A stretch of 64,000 nucleotides of DNA, taken from NCBI RefSeq assembly GCF_018437225.1, contig NZ_JAAMFI010000001.1:434001-498000 (forward strand), in the 5' to 3' direction. Both the position numbers and the translations under genes were made by a program. This DNA comes from Fructobacillus papyriferae. Its GTDB lineage: Bacteria; Bacillota; Bacilli; Lactobacillales; Lactobacillaceae. Every line of letters begins with the position of its first letter. Positions within the stretch are counted from its first letter, which is position 1. Shown piece by piece: positions 24,943 through 32,542 of this stretch. The notes under the pieces were generated by a model. It was not told where the DNA came from and did no database searches. It worked only from the letters and a program-made list of their open reading frames with translations.

Positions 24943-25440
24943 ATGAAAATTTTTTCTTCGCCAGTCGGCCCCATTCAAATTAAACGTGTCCAGGTCAAGT
25001 ACGCCGCTTCGCTCTTTCACGCCATTGCGACAAGTCGTGAACAAATGGCCACTTTTCTGCCCTGGGCCAAAGAATTAACATTAAAAGACGAAAAGGACTT
25101 TTTATTTCGCGAAAAAGATCGGCACTATCACGGCCAACCGCTCGTCTTTGCCATTATCGTTAACAGCCAACCAGCTGGCATGCTCGATCTACATCAGGTG
25201 AACCAAAAAGACGCATCTGCTGAGATCGGTTACTGGCTGTCTTTTGACTACCAAAACCAAGGAATCATCAGCCAGGCTGTCGTCGAAATTCAGGATTACG
25301 CCTTTTCAAAACTCAAATTAACGAAATTAAGACTCAACATTAAGCCAGACAACATCGCCAGCCAACGGGTTGCCGAAAAAACGGGCTTTCTTCAAACAAC
25401 AACCGATAACGAGTTCATCATCTATGAAGTAAACAAATAA
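24943..25440 (+). CDS. GNAT-family acetyltransferase, RimJ/RimL type (165 aa)
   Basis: The ATG at 24943 has AGGTG 6 nt upstream; a GTG at 24934 overlaps that site. The fold markers of the RimJ/RimL group are present: ATSREQMATFLPW near the N-terminus, a central AEIGYWL strand, the acetyl-CoA loop region (YQNQGIISQAV) and NIKPDNIASQRVAEKTGF near the C-terminus. It probably acetylates an amino group, perhaps of a ribosomal protein N-terminus or an antibiotic; the substrate cannot be told. Monocistronic, with its own promoter and terminator. Confidence 0.85.
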   Translation: MKIFSSPVGPIQIKRVQVKYAASLFHAIATSREQMATFLPWAKELTLKDEKDFLFREKDRHYHGQPLVFAIIVNSQPAGMLDLHQVNQKDASAEIGYWLSFDYQNQGIISQAVVEIQDYAFSKLKLTKLRLNIKPDNIASQRVAEKTGFLQTTTDNEFIIYEVNK

Positions 25441-25476
25441 AAAAAGAATGTGTTGACCCTGTCAACACATTCTTTT
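25441..25476. terminator. Bidirectional terminator between GNAT and yitT-type genes
   Basis: An A-rich run, the perfect stem GAATGTGTTGAC/GTCAACACATTC with a CCT loop, and TTTTTT. It serves both convergent genes. Confidence 0.92.
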
Positions 25477-26466
25477 TTACTGCTCGTGATGTTCTTTTTG
25501 CGCTTGAATCTGAGCGAGTTGTTCTTCCAATTGCTGCTCGGCTTCCAACTGCGCATCAATCGTAACCGCCTTGGGCCCAATCGATTTTTTCATCTGCAGC
25601 TGCCGGTCAGCATCCCAGAATTCGCCGGCCACCGAAACCGTTGAAAGCAAGTTAATAAAGGCCTTGGGATCAACGGAGCGAACAGCCTCTTGCATTTCGA
25701 AGAGTTCAAAACGAGATAGGACCATCATAAGGGTCGTCGATTCACGCTTTGTGTAAGCACCAGACGATGGCAGAATCGTGATACCACGAATCAAGTCGCG
25801 GTGCAAAACATCGACAACTTCTTCCCCCTTTGACGTGACGATCATCGCAGTCAATTTCTGGTAACCCGTATAAAGGGTGTCGACTACTTGACCGGTCGCA
25901 TAGATACCAATCAAGGTGTACATGGCGTTTTGCCAGCCAATGAAGAATCCGGCGATCAACACGATAACACCGTTGGCCACGTTCATGAAGGCCCCGATCG
26001 ACTTACCCGTTCGCTTCTGAATAATCATGGCGATGATATCAAAGCCACCCGTTGAAAATCCATAACGCATGGCCACACCAATGGCCGCACCAACTAAGAG
26101 ACCCCCAAAAAGGGTTGCCAAAAGTGGCTGTGTCGTGAATGGGAAAGTTGGCAAAAAAATCAAGAGAAAGGAGACGACCACTGCGTTCAAGAAGGATAGA
26201 ATGGTGAATTTTCCACCAACCATCTTGAAGCCAACAATACCAATTGGAATGTTGAAGAGCAAGAAGAAAACTCCGGTCTGAATATGCCAGCCAAAGAACT
26301 GAGCGGTCGATAAGGACATCAGTTGCGCGATTCCGTTTAAGCCGACAGAGAAAATGTCATTTGGAATCAAAAAGAAATTTAGTCCGGCCACTTGCAGCGA
26401 AACGGACAAACAGAAAAAGATGATTGTTAAGGCGACCTTACGCCATTTCTTCGTTTGCTTTGGCAT
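25477..26466 (-). CDS. YitT-family membrane protein (329 aa)
   Basis: Five to six hydrophobic segments occupy residues about 10-190, with the family-typical start (LNFFLIPNDIFSVGLNGIAQL) and GGFDIIAM. A cytosolic DUF2179 domain of about 100 residues follows (MIVTSKGEEVVDVLHRDLIRGITIL). The charged, Gln/Glu-rich C-terminus (about residues 300-329) is extra and probably coiled. The biochemical function of YitT/YqfU proteins is not established. The ATG at 26466 is preceded by AAGGGGGG. Confidence 0.85.
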   Translation of the reverse strand: MPKQTKKWRKVALTIIFFCLSVSLQVAGLNFFLIPNDIFSVGLNGIAQLMSLSTAQFFGWHIQTGVFFLLFNIPIGIVGFKMVGGKFTILSFLNAVVVSFLLIFLPTFPFTTQPLLATLFGGLLVGAAIGVAMRYGFSTGGFDIIAMIIQKRTGKSIGAFMNVANGVIVLIAGFFIGWQNAMYTLIGIYATGQVVDTLYTGYQKLTAMIVTSKGEEVVDVLHRDLIRGITILPSSGAYTKRESTTLMMVLSRFELFEMQEAVRSVDPKAFINLLSTVSVAGEFWDADRQLQMKKSIGPKAVTIDAQLEAEQQLEEQLAQIQAQKEHHEQ

Positions 26467-26570
26467 GGTGCACCCCCCTTTATTATGCGTTTTGATGCTG
26501 TTGCATCACTTTTTCCATCATATCACAGAACTGGCTTGCCCATAAGGGGCGATCTGCTTTATTTTTAAAT

Positions 26571-26594
26571 CAAAAAAGCCCAGCATAGCTGGAC
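26571..26594 (-). terminator. Terminator of the flippase gene
   Basis: GTCCAGC/GCTGGGC stem (one G-T type pair) followed by TTTTTT on the minus strand, 45 nt after the stop at 26639. Confidence 0.85.
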
Positions 26595-26638
26595 TCTTCT
26601 TTATTTTTACCCGCGGTTTCGAAAAATTCAAAAAGCCG

Positions 26639-28864
26639 CTAGTTGGCATCATTCACAAGACCACGGTTTAATACTTGGCGGAGCAAGCCAAATCGCTTAT
26701 AGAGATAAACGAGCACCCCTGCCCCAACTAAGACGGATAGGAAGGTTGCCAGACCGGCCCCAAGCTTCGAATTAGCTGGCATGAGTAAGGTCGTTGACAG
26801 CTTTGAAGTGAAATAAGCCAAAAGAGCCATCAAAACAGAAGCCAGATAAGCGGTCAACAAGGACTTTTGCATGGCTTTGAACGAGAGCTGATATTGCTTG
26901 ACCAAGAAGGCCAGCATGGCATAAAGCGAGTAGCCAAGGCCTAAGCCAGTAGCGATCAATGCGCCCATTCCTTGGAACAAAAAGATCAAGGGCGCTTGGG
27001 TGAGCAATTTGATGACAAGCCCGAAACCAAAGGCCCGCATCACTACTTTTCCCTCGGATAAGGCCTGCAAAACAAAAGCCAAAAGCATGAATAGTGCCAT
27101 CACAATTGTCAACAAAGCCGAAAACTGCAACAAATAAATCCCTGCCTGAGCCGTCTGGTCAATTGGGTAGAAGAATTTATACAAGACATCGGAAATCGCA
27201 TACATCCCCAAAGCCGATGGCAAAAGAACCAAGGAGGTCAACTGCAAGGTAGCGACCAGTTGTTGCTTCAAAGCAACACCATCCTTTGAAGCCTTCTTCG
27301 CAGCCAAAATTGGCAATGCCGTTGCGGCAATCGACGTCGCAAAGGAAATGACAATCATCACTAATTTGTTCGGGTTGGCCGAAAATAAGGCAAACTGCAC
27401 CTGTAAATCATCGGCATTGGTCTGGAAGAAAGCCTTCATCAATGGGAAAAAAGAATACTGATCGACAAACAAAAAGAGGTTAGTCGAGGCGCCAATGATG
27501 ACAAAGGGCCAGGATTCTTTCAAAATATCTAGGACCAAGGATTGGGCCTTGTCCGGTTTCAAGAAAGAAAGCACATTCGCCTTGGCTTTGGACTTTTTCT
27601 GGTAAACCAAGGAGCCATCCCGAATGGATTTTTGGGGGTGGAGCAAATCCTTGTAGCGGATCCAGCCATAAGCCAAGACCGCAATGGCAAAAAGTGCACC
27701 GATAAAGGCAGCAAAAGTTGCCTGAACAACGGCACCCGTCCAATTATGGCTGTTTGCACCAAGTACAATCCAAGTCGCAATCAATAGATAAATAATTCGT
27801 CCCACCTGCTCGACGATTTCAGACAAGGCCGAAATGTGCATCAGTTGGTGTCCCTGGAAGATACCACGAACCATCGACATGGCTGGAAAGACCAGAACAG
27901 CTGGAGCAAGCGAATGCAAGACTGGAATGACGTTAGCATTTCCATTTGACAACAGTGGCGCTGCCAGATAAAGCAAAAGAGCAAAGAAGATACCCAAGAG
28001 CGTCCCAATCTGAAGGGATTGCTTGGTCAACGACCACAAGCCGTCCTCGTCTTCTTTTGCAATCAGCTGAGCCATCACCTTAGAAATGGCAGATGGAAAA
28101 CCAAAGGTCGCAATGGACAGCAAGATACCGTAGATGTTGTACCCCTGCGAGAAGAGCGCGTTGGCTTGATTGGCTGCAGCGCCCAGCATGGCCAACCATG
28201 GCAAAATGAAAGCAGCCCCGAGCAGTCTGGAAATGATGTTCCCAAGGGATAACCAGAAAGAACCACGCACCAGGGCTTGGTCATCTTTGTTAGGGCTGGT
28301 CTTGGCTGGGTTGGCACTGGCCGTGTTCTGGGGCTGGCTTTGGCTTTCGGCCGGCTTAGAAACGGGAGCTTCTTGAGCTGCAGCATGTTCAGGGATGGCA
28401 GCTTCTTGGGCTGGCTCACCAGCCGCTGCCTTGGTCTCCTCTTCCGCCTGCTCCCCGACTGCCTCGGTTTGATCCATGGCTTCTTCAGCAGAAGCGGCTT
28501 GGTCGAAGTTTTGAGCGGGCATTGGCCAGGCGGCTAAGGATTCTTCTTCGGACGCTGGCTTTTCATCAGCTGGCGTAGAAGCAGGCTGCTGCTCATCTTG
28601 TCCCTTCTCCGCTTTTTCGAACCAGGCGTGGGTTTTTTCAGAAGATTCCGAGTGCTTGGATTCGCGGGCATTGCGGGCGATCAAGCGACGGAACTCGTTC
28701 TCTTCCTCGTCTTTTTTGTGCTTCAAGAGCGACCACTTGCTCTGCTTTTTCGGCTGCAAGTTGATTTCCAGTTTTTCCAAGAGCTCTTCGGCCGTCAAAT
28801 ACTGACCGTCGACTTCGGTCTCTTGGACGCGACCGTGCCCTTGTTTCGGATCCTTCTGGGTCAT
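26639..28864 (-). CDS. MurJ/YtgP-like polysaccharide flippase with a long acidic N-terminal extension (741 aa)
   Basis: Residues about 195-735 form a polytopic PST/MVF-type transporter, starting at RGSFWLSLGNIISRLLGA with about 14 hydrophobic segments. It is likely to flip a lipid-linked cell-wall or polysaccharide precursor. Residues 1-195 are an unusual cytosolic extension: a basic/acidic section (LEKLEINLQPKKQSKWSLLKHKKDEEENEF) and then a low-complexity stretch of A, E, Q and P. Homologues of this class are commonly 500-550 residues, so the extension is the odd part; extended versions are known in lactic acid bacteria for the YtgP group, as far as I recall. The start ATG at 28864 has AAGGGAG upstream. 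A CCGGGC/GCCCGG stem without T-run lies just upstream (28890-28921), after leuS. Confidence 0.85.
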   Translation of the reverse strand: MTQKDPKQGHGRVQETEVDGQYLTAEELLEKLEINLQPKKQSKWSLLKHKKDEEENEFRRLIARNARESKHSESSEKTHAWFEKAEKGQDEQQPASTPADEKPASEEESLAAWPMPAQNFDQAASAEEAMDQTEAVGEQAEEETKAAAGEPAQEAAIPEHAAAQEAPVSKPAESQSQPQNTASANPAKTSPNKDDQALVRGSFWLSLGNIISRLLGAAFILPWLAMLGAAANQANALFSQGYNIYGILLSIATFGFPSAISKVMAQLIAKEDEDGLWSLTKQSLQIGTLLGIFFALLLYLAAPLLSNGNANVIPVLHSLAPAVLVFPAMSMVRGIFQGHQLMHISALSEIVEQVGRIIYLLIATWIVLGANSHNWTGAVVQATFAAFIGALFAIAVLAYGWIRYKDLLHPQKSIRDGSLVYQKKSKAKANVLSFLKPDKAQSLVLDILKESWPFVIIGASTNLFLFVDQYSFFPLMKAFFQTNADDLQVQFALFSANPNKLVMIVISFATSIAATALPILAAKKASKDGVALKQQLVATLQLTSLVLLPSALGMYAISDVLYKFFYPIDQTAQAGIYLLQFSALLTIVMALFMLLAFVLQALSEGKVVMRAFGFGLVIKLLTQAPLIFLFQGMGALIATGLGLGYSLYAMLAFLVKQYQLSFKAMQKSLLTAYLASVLMALLAYFTSKLSTTLLMPANSKLGAGLATFLSVLVGAGVLVYLYKRFGLLRQVLNRGLVNDAN

Positions 28865-28942
28865 TTTCGCTACTCCCTTTAATTATGTACCCGGGCGGGC
28901 CTTATAAGACGATCTGCCCGGTTAATGTCTAACAAAGTGGTC

Positions 28943-31375
28943 TTATTTGGCCACGATGTTGACGAACTTACCTGGAATGGCAATGACTTTCTTCACGTCT
29001 AAGCCTTCCAAGTGGTGTTGAATTTTTTCATCAGCAAGAGCCGCTTCTTCCATCACTTCCTTCGATGTGTCGGCAGCCATCATCTGCTTGGCGCGAACCT
29101 TACCATTGACCTGGAAAACAATTTCCTTTTGTGCGTCGACCAAGGCCTTTTCGTCGTAGGTTGGCCAGGCAACATAGGCGATCGATTCACTTGAGCCCGT
29201 CAACTTGGACCAAAGTTCTTCTGCCAAATGTGGGGCAAAGGGTGCCAGGAGTTGCACAAAGCCTTCCATGTAGGCGGCTGGGCGCTGGTCTTGCTTGTAG
29301 ACCTCGTTGACAAAGACCATCAACTGGGAAATGGCCGTGTTGAAACGCAGGTTTTCCAAATCATCGGTCACCTTCTTGACCGTTTCGTTGTAAACCTTTT
29401 CCAATTCCTTAGTCGTGCCGTCCGTCAACTTGTCAGTCAATGAGCCATCGTCTTGGACGAGCATGCGCCAAACACGGTCCAACCAGCGACGGGATCCCGT
29501 CACCCCTTCTTCGGACCATGGCTTGTTTTGCGTCAAAGGTCCCATGAACATTTCATAGATACGAAGCGTATCGGCGCCGTATTCGTTGACGATGTCATCT
29601 GGGTTGACGACGTTGCCCTTTGACTTGGACATCTTTTCGTGGTTTTCACCAAGAATCATCCCCTGGTTGACCAGCTTCTGGAATGGTTCCTTATTTGGCA
29701 CCACCCCGAGGTCGTACAAGACCTTGTTCCAGAAACGGGCGTAGAGTAAGTGCAAAACGGCGTGTTCAGCACCACCGACGTAAAGATCAACGTTTGACCA
29801 ATAGTTCAAGGCTGCTTGACCGGCCAAAGCATCCGGGTTCTTCGGATCCATGTAACGTAAGAAGTACCAAGATGAGCCAGCCCACTGTGGCATCGTATTC
29901 GTTTCGCGGCGGCCCTTGACACCGTCTTGACGCGTCACTTCCAGCCAGTCTTTGGCGTTAGCCAATGGGGATTCCCCAGTACCGGATGGCTTCATTTCAT
30001 CTTGGCTCAGTTCTGGCAAACGCAAAGGCAGTTCGTCTTCTGGAACCAATGACTGTGTGCCGTCTTCCCAGTGGATGACAGGAATTGGTTCACCCCAGTA
30101 ACGCTGACGGGAGAAGATCCAGTCGCGCAAGCGGTAGTTGACCTTTTTATTGCCCGCATCGTGTTCTTCCAACCAGGCGATCATCTTGTCGATCGCTTCG
30201 TCCTTTTCCATGCCATCAACAAAGCCCGAGTTGATGTGTACCCCTTCGCCCGTGTAGGCTTCCTTTCCGACATCCCCACCTGCGATAACCGGCTTAATTG
30301 GCAAGTCGAACTTCTTAGCAAAGTCCCAGTCACGTTGATCATGAGCAGGGACACCCATCACCATTCCCGTTCCGTAAGAAGCCAAGACATAGTCGGCGAT
30401 CCAGATTGGTAACTTGTCACCATTAACCGGGTTGATGGCGTAAGCACCGGTGAAGACACCGGACTTATCCTTGTTCAGATCCGTTCGTTCGAGGTCGGAC
30501 TTCAAAGCAATCTGCTTTTGATAAGCCGCGACCGCTTCTTTTTGCTCAGGTGTCGTAATGGCGTCGACCAAGTCGTGTTCCGGTGCCAAAACGATGTAAG
30601 AGGCACCGTAAAGCGTATCGGCACGAGTTGAGAAGACTTCGATCTGGTCATCTGCGTGGTTTTCGATGTTAAAGCGAATCGAAGCACCAATCGAACGACC
30701 GATCCAGTTACGCTGTTGTTCCTTAATGGCTTCCGGCCAGTCTAAATCATCCAGGTCGTCAATCAAACGATCCGCGTAGGCCGTAATCTTCAAGACCCAT
30801 TGCTTCATTGGCTTACGGTAAACAGGGTAACCCCCACGTTCTGTTTTACCATCGACAACTTCTTCGTTGGCAACGACCAAGCCACCACCTGGAAAGTCCG
30901 GTGCCCAGTTGACCATCATTTCGTCTTCATAAGCCAAGCCCTTCTTGTAGAGTTGCTCGAAGATCCACTGTGACCACTTGTAATACTCCGGATCCGTCGT
31001 GTTGATTTCACGATCCCAGTCATAAGAAAAACCAAGGGATTGAATTTGATTCTTGAACGTTTGGACGTTCTCGTTCGTAAAGGTGCCTGGATTGTTACCA
31101 GTCTTCAACGCGTATTGTTCGGCTGGCAGACCAAACGCGTCCCACCCCATTGGGTGCAAGACGTTAAAGCCCTTGGCACGCTTATAGCGTGACACAATAT
31201 CTGTTGCTGTATACCCTTCTGGGTGACCAACGTGTAAGCCTTGCCCAGATGGGTATGGGAACATATCCAAGACGTAATACTTTTGCTTTGAGGCATCCTC
31301 TGTCGTCTTAAACGTCTTGTTATCCTGCCAGTAGTGCTGCCATTTCTTTTCAATATTTTGGTGATCGTATCCCAT
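28943..31375 (-). CDS. leuS: Leucyl-tRNA synthetase (810 aa)
   Basis: Charges tRNA-Leu. The HIGH-type motif is LHVGHPEGY and the KMSKS motif is [10 protein letters not shown]; the editing CP1 domain lies between them and the C-terminal anticodon-binding region ends in [17 protein letters not shown]. Length is normal for bacterial LeuRS. The ATG at 31375 (MGYDHQ) is chosen because AAGGAG lies a few bases upstream; a longer frame to 31426 overlaps the T-box terminator. Controlled by the T-box leader. Confidence 0.97.
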   Translation of the reverse strand: MGYDHQNIEKKWQHYWQDNKTFKTTEDASKQKYYVLDMFPYPSGQGLHVGHPEGYTATDIVSRYKRAKGFNVLHPMGWDAFGLPAEQYALKTGNNPGTFTNENVQTFKNQIQSLGFSYDWDREINTTDPEYYKWSQWIFEQLYKKGLAYEDEMMVNWAPDFPGGGLVVANEEVVDGKTERGGYPVYRKPMKQWVLKITAYADRLIDDLDDLDWPEAIKEQQRNWIGRSIGASIRFNIENHADDQIEVFSTRADTLYGASYIVLAPEHDLVDAITTPEQKEAVAAYQKQIALKSDLERTDLNKDKSGVFTGAYAINPVNGDKLPIWIADYVLASYGTGMVMGVPAHDQRDWDFAKKFDLPIKPVIAGGDVGKEAYTGEGVHINSGFVDGMEKDEAIDKMIAWLEEHDAGNKKVNYRLRDWIFSRQRYWGEPIPVIHWEDGTQSLVPEDELPLRLPELSQDEMKPSGTGESPLANAKDWLEVTRQDGVKGRRETNTMPQWAGSSWYFLRYMDPKNPDALAGQAALNYWSNVDLYVGGAEHAVLHLLYARFWNKVLYDLGVVPNKEPFQKLVNQGMILGENHEKMSKSKGNVVNPDDIVNEYGADTLRIYEMFMGPLTQNKPWSEEGVTGSRRWLDRVWRMLVQDDGSLTDKLTDGTTKELEKVYNETVKKVTDDLENLRFNTAISQLMVFVNEVYKQDQRPAAYMEGFVQLLAPFAPHLAEELWSKLTGSSESIAYVAWPTYDEKALVDAQKEIVFQVNGKVRAKQMMAADTSKEVMEEAALADEKIQHHLEGLDVKKVIAIPGKFVNIVAK

Positions 31376-31394
31376 CTTTTTCTCCTTTTTAAAT

Positions 31395-31615
31395 AAAAAA
31401 GCCCTACGCCAGCCTAAAAAAGCCAACGTAGGGCGGTTGAAACCGCGGTCCCACCTACATTTTGCAAAAGCCTACGCCTTCGCCTCAGTACCTTAACGCG
31501 GCATAACGGACTGACTACTGCTTTTCACCAGTCGCGCTTTCAACCGAGTTCATAACGTTGGTTGGTAAGCTTGCAGCCCCGCTTACTTTCTGATGCTCCG
31601 TCGTTATTACTAGTG
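31395..31615 (-). promoter_or_regulatory. T-box leader (leucine) of leuS
   Basis: The minus strand contains the T-box sequence TGGGACCGCGG (31443-31453). A terminator follows (GCCCTACG/CGTAGGGC stem, 31401-31434, then TTTTTT). Upstream is a long stem I region with a candidate specifier CTC (Leu) in GAACTCGG (31546-31548). Uncharged tRNA-Leu should favour the antiterminator and leuS expression. Confidence 0.9.
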
Positions 31616-31684
31616 TTGAAAAGTACTGTTATTATACCACAAGATTCGCTATACTAGCAGTAGAATTCATTGGAGGACGGTCAA

Positions 31685-32242
31685 ATGGCATTTTCAGCCG
31701 AGCACTTTTTACAAAACTTTTTAGAAAATAACGTCCAAACCGGGATGCTTGTGGTCGATGGCCGTGCTGGTAACGGTCAGAAGACCCGTTTCTTAGCTTC
31801 CCGCGTTGGCAAAGACGGCATGGTGCTCTCCTTTCATAAGGAGCGCGAGGAAGCCAATAAAACAGCTGCTTCACTTTTTATGGCCGGTCTGCAAGAACGG
31901 GTCACGATCGAAAACGGCCAGATTTCAGAAGAGAGTCTGACAAAAGAACTGGGTCGCCTGACCAAAGTCGACCTGGTCCTGCTTGACTACAGCAAGAACA
32001 GCCAAGCGGTCGCAGAGGAACTCAATGCCGATTCCGAAGCTGCCTGGCCCTTCCTCAAGGACGGCGGTAAGCTGATCTTACTGCTGCCAAATGACGTTGA
32101 TTTGAACAACTGGCAGAAATCAATTCGAGAAAACCAAGACGACAACTTCTCTATGGCGGCATTTTCAGCAGAAGACAGCTCTTGCCTGCTCTTTGAAAAA
32201 GAAGCAGAGGAAGCACAAATACCCAGTAAAGCCTTCGATTGA
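31685..32242 (+). CDS. YtqB-type rRNA methylase-like SAM methyltransferase (185 aa)
   Basis: The ATG at 31685 has GGAGG 8 nt upstream; a TTG at 31670 lies before that site. Class I methyltransferase features: a motif I-like LVVDGRAGNGQKTRFLASRVG near residues 22-40, an FHKEREEANKTAASL acidic-loop region, and LVLLDYSKN as motif IV. It fits the rRNA_methylase (YtqB) family, whose substrate is not well defined. The D of DxTxGNG is kept, but the family's threonine is replaced (GRAGNG). Possible tRNA or rRNA methylation. Confidence 0.75.
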   Translation: MAFSAEHFLQNFLENNVQTGMLVVDGRAGNGQKTRFLASRVGKDGMVLSFHKEREEANKTAASLFMAGLQERVTIENGQISEESLTKELGRLTKVDLVLLDYSKNSQAVAEELNADSEAAWPFLKDGGKLILLLPNDVDLNNWQKSIRENQDDNFSMAAFSAEDSSCLLFEKEAEEAQIPSKAFD

Positions 32243-32319
32243 CTGATCCCATACCTTTTATCTGGGTTTAATCGACTATTTTGTATAATAACTATAGAAA
32301 AACCTAAAGGAGTACACGC

Positions 32320-32457
32320 ATGGCACGTATCGTTAACCAAGAAGAACACCTAAACAATCCGCTTGAGGATTTCATCAGTTTTCCAGATCCAATTTCTGAA
32401 GAAGATAAGAAAGAACGAGCTAAAGCCCTGGGTCAGAATCAGAACAATAACGAATAA
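32320..32457 (+). CDS. Small acidic/basic conserved-type protein (45 aa), unknown function
   Basis: Below usual ORF-length cut-offs. The ATG at 32320 has AAAGGAG 7-9 nt upstream and a TATAAT -10 box at 32284-32289. A strong terminator follows the TAA. The peptide begins MARIVNQEEHLNNPLEDF and ends GQNQNNNE; it is hydrophilic, with no signal or membrane segment. All expression signals are intact, so it is very likely a real gene. I do not recognise the family. Confidence 0.75.
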   Translation: MARIVNQEEHLNNPLEDFISFPDPISEEDKKERAKALGQNQNNNE

Positions 32458-32467
32458 TTTGTATTAG

Positions 32468-32510
32468 AAAAAGCGCGACCGATTTGCTTTGAGATCGGTC
32501 GCGCTTTTTT
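32468..32510. terminator. Bidirectional terminator between the 45-aa gene and the adhesin
   Basis: An AAGCGCGACCGAT/ATCGGTCGCGCTT perfect 13-bp stem with a 10-nt loop and T-runs on both strands. It serves both convergent transcripts. Confidence 0.93.
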
Positions 32511-32542
32511 GTGTGCTTGAATGTTTTTTGAAACGTTTTATT

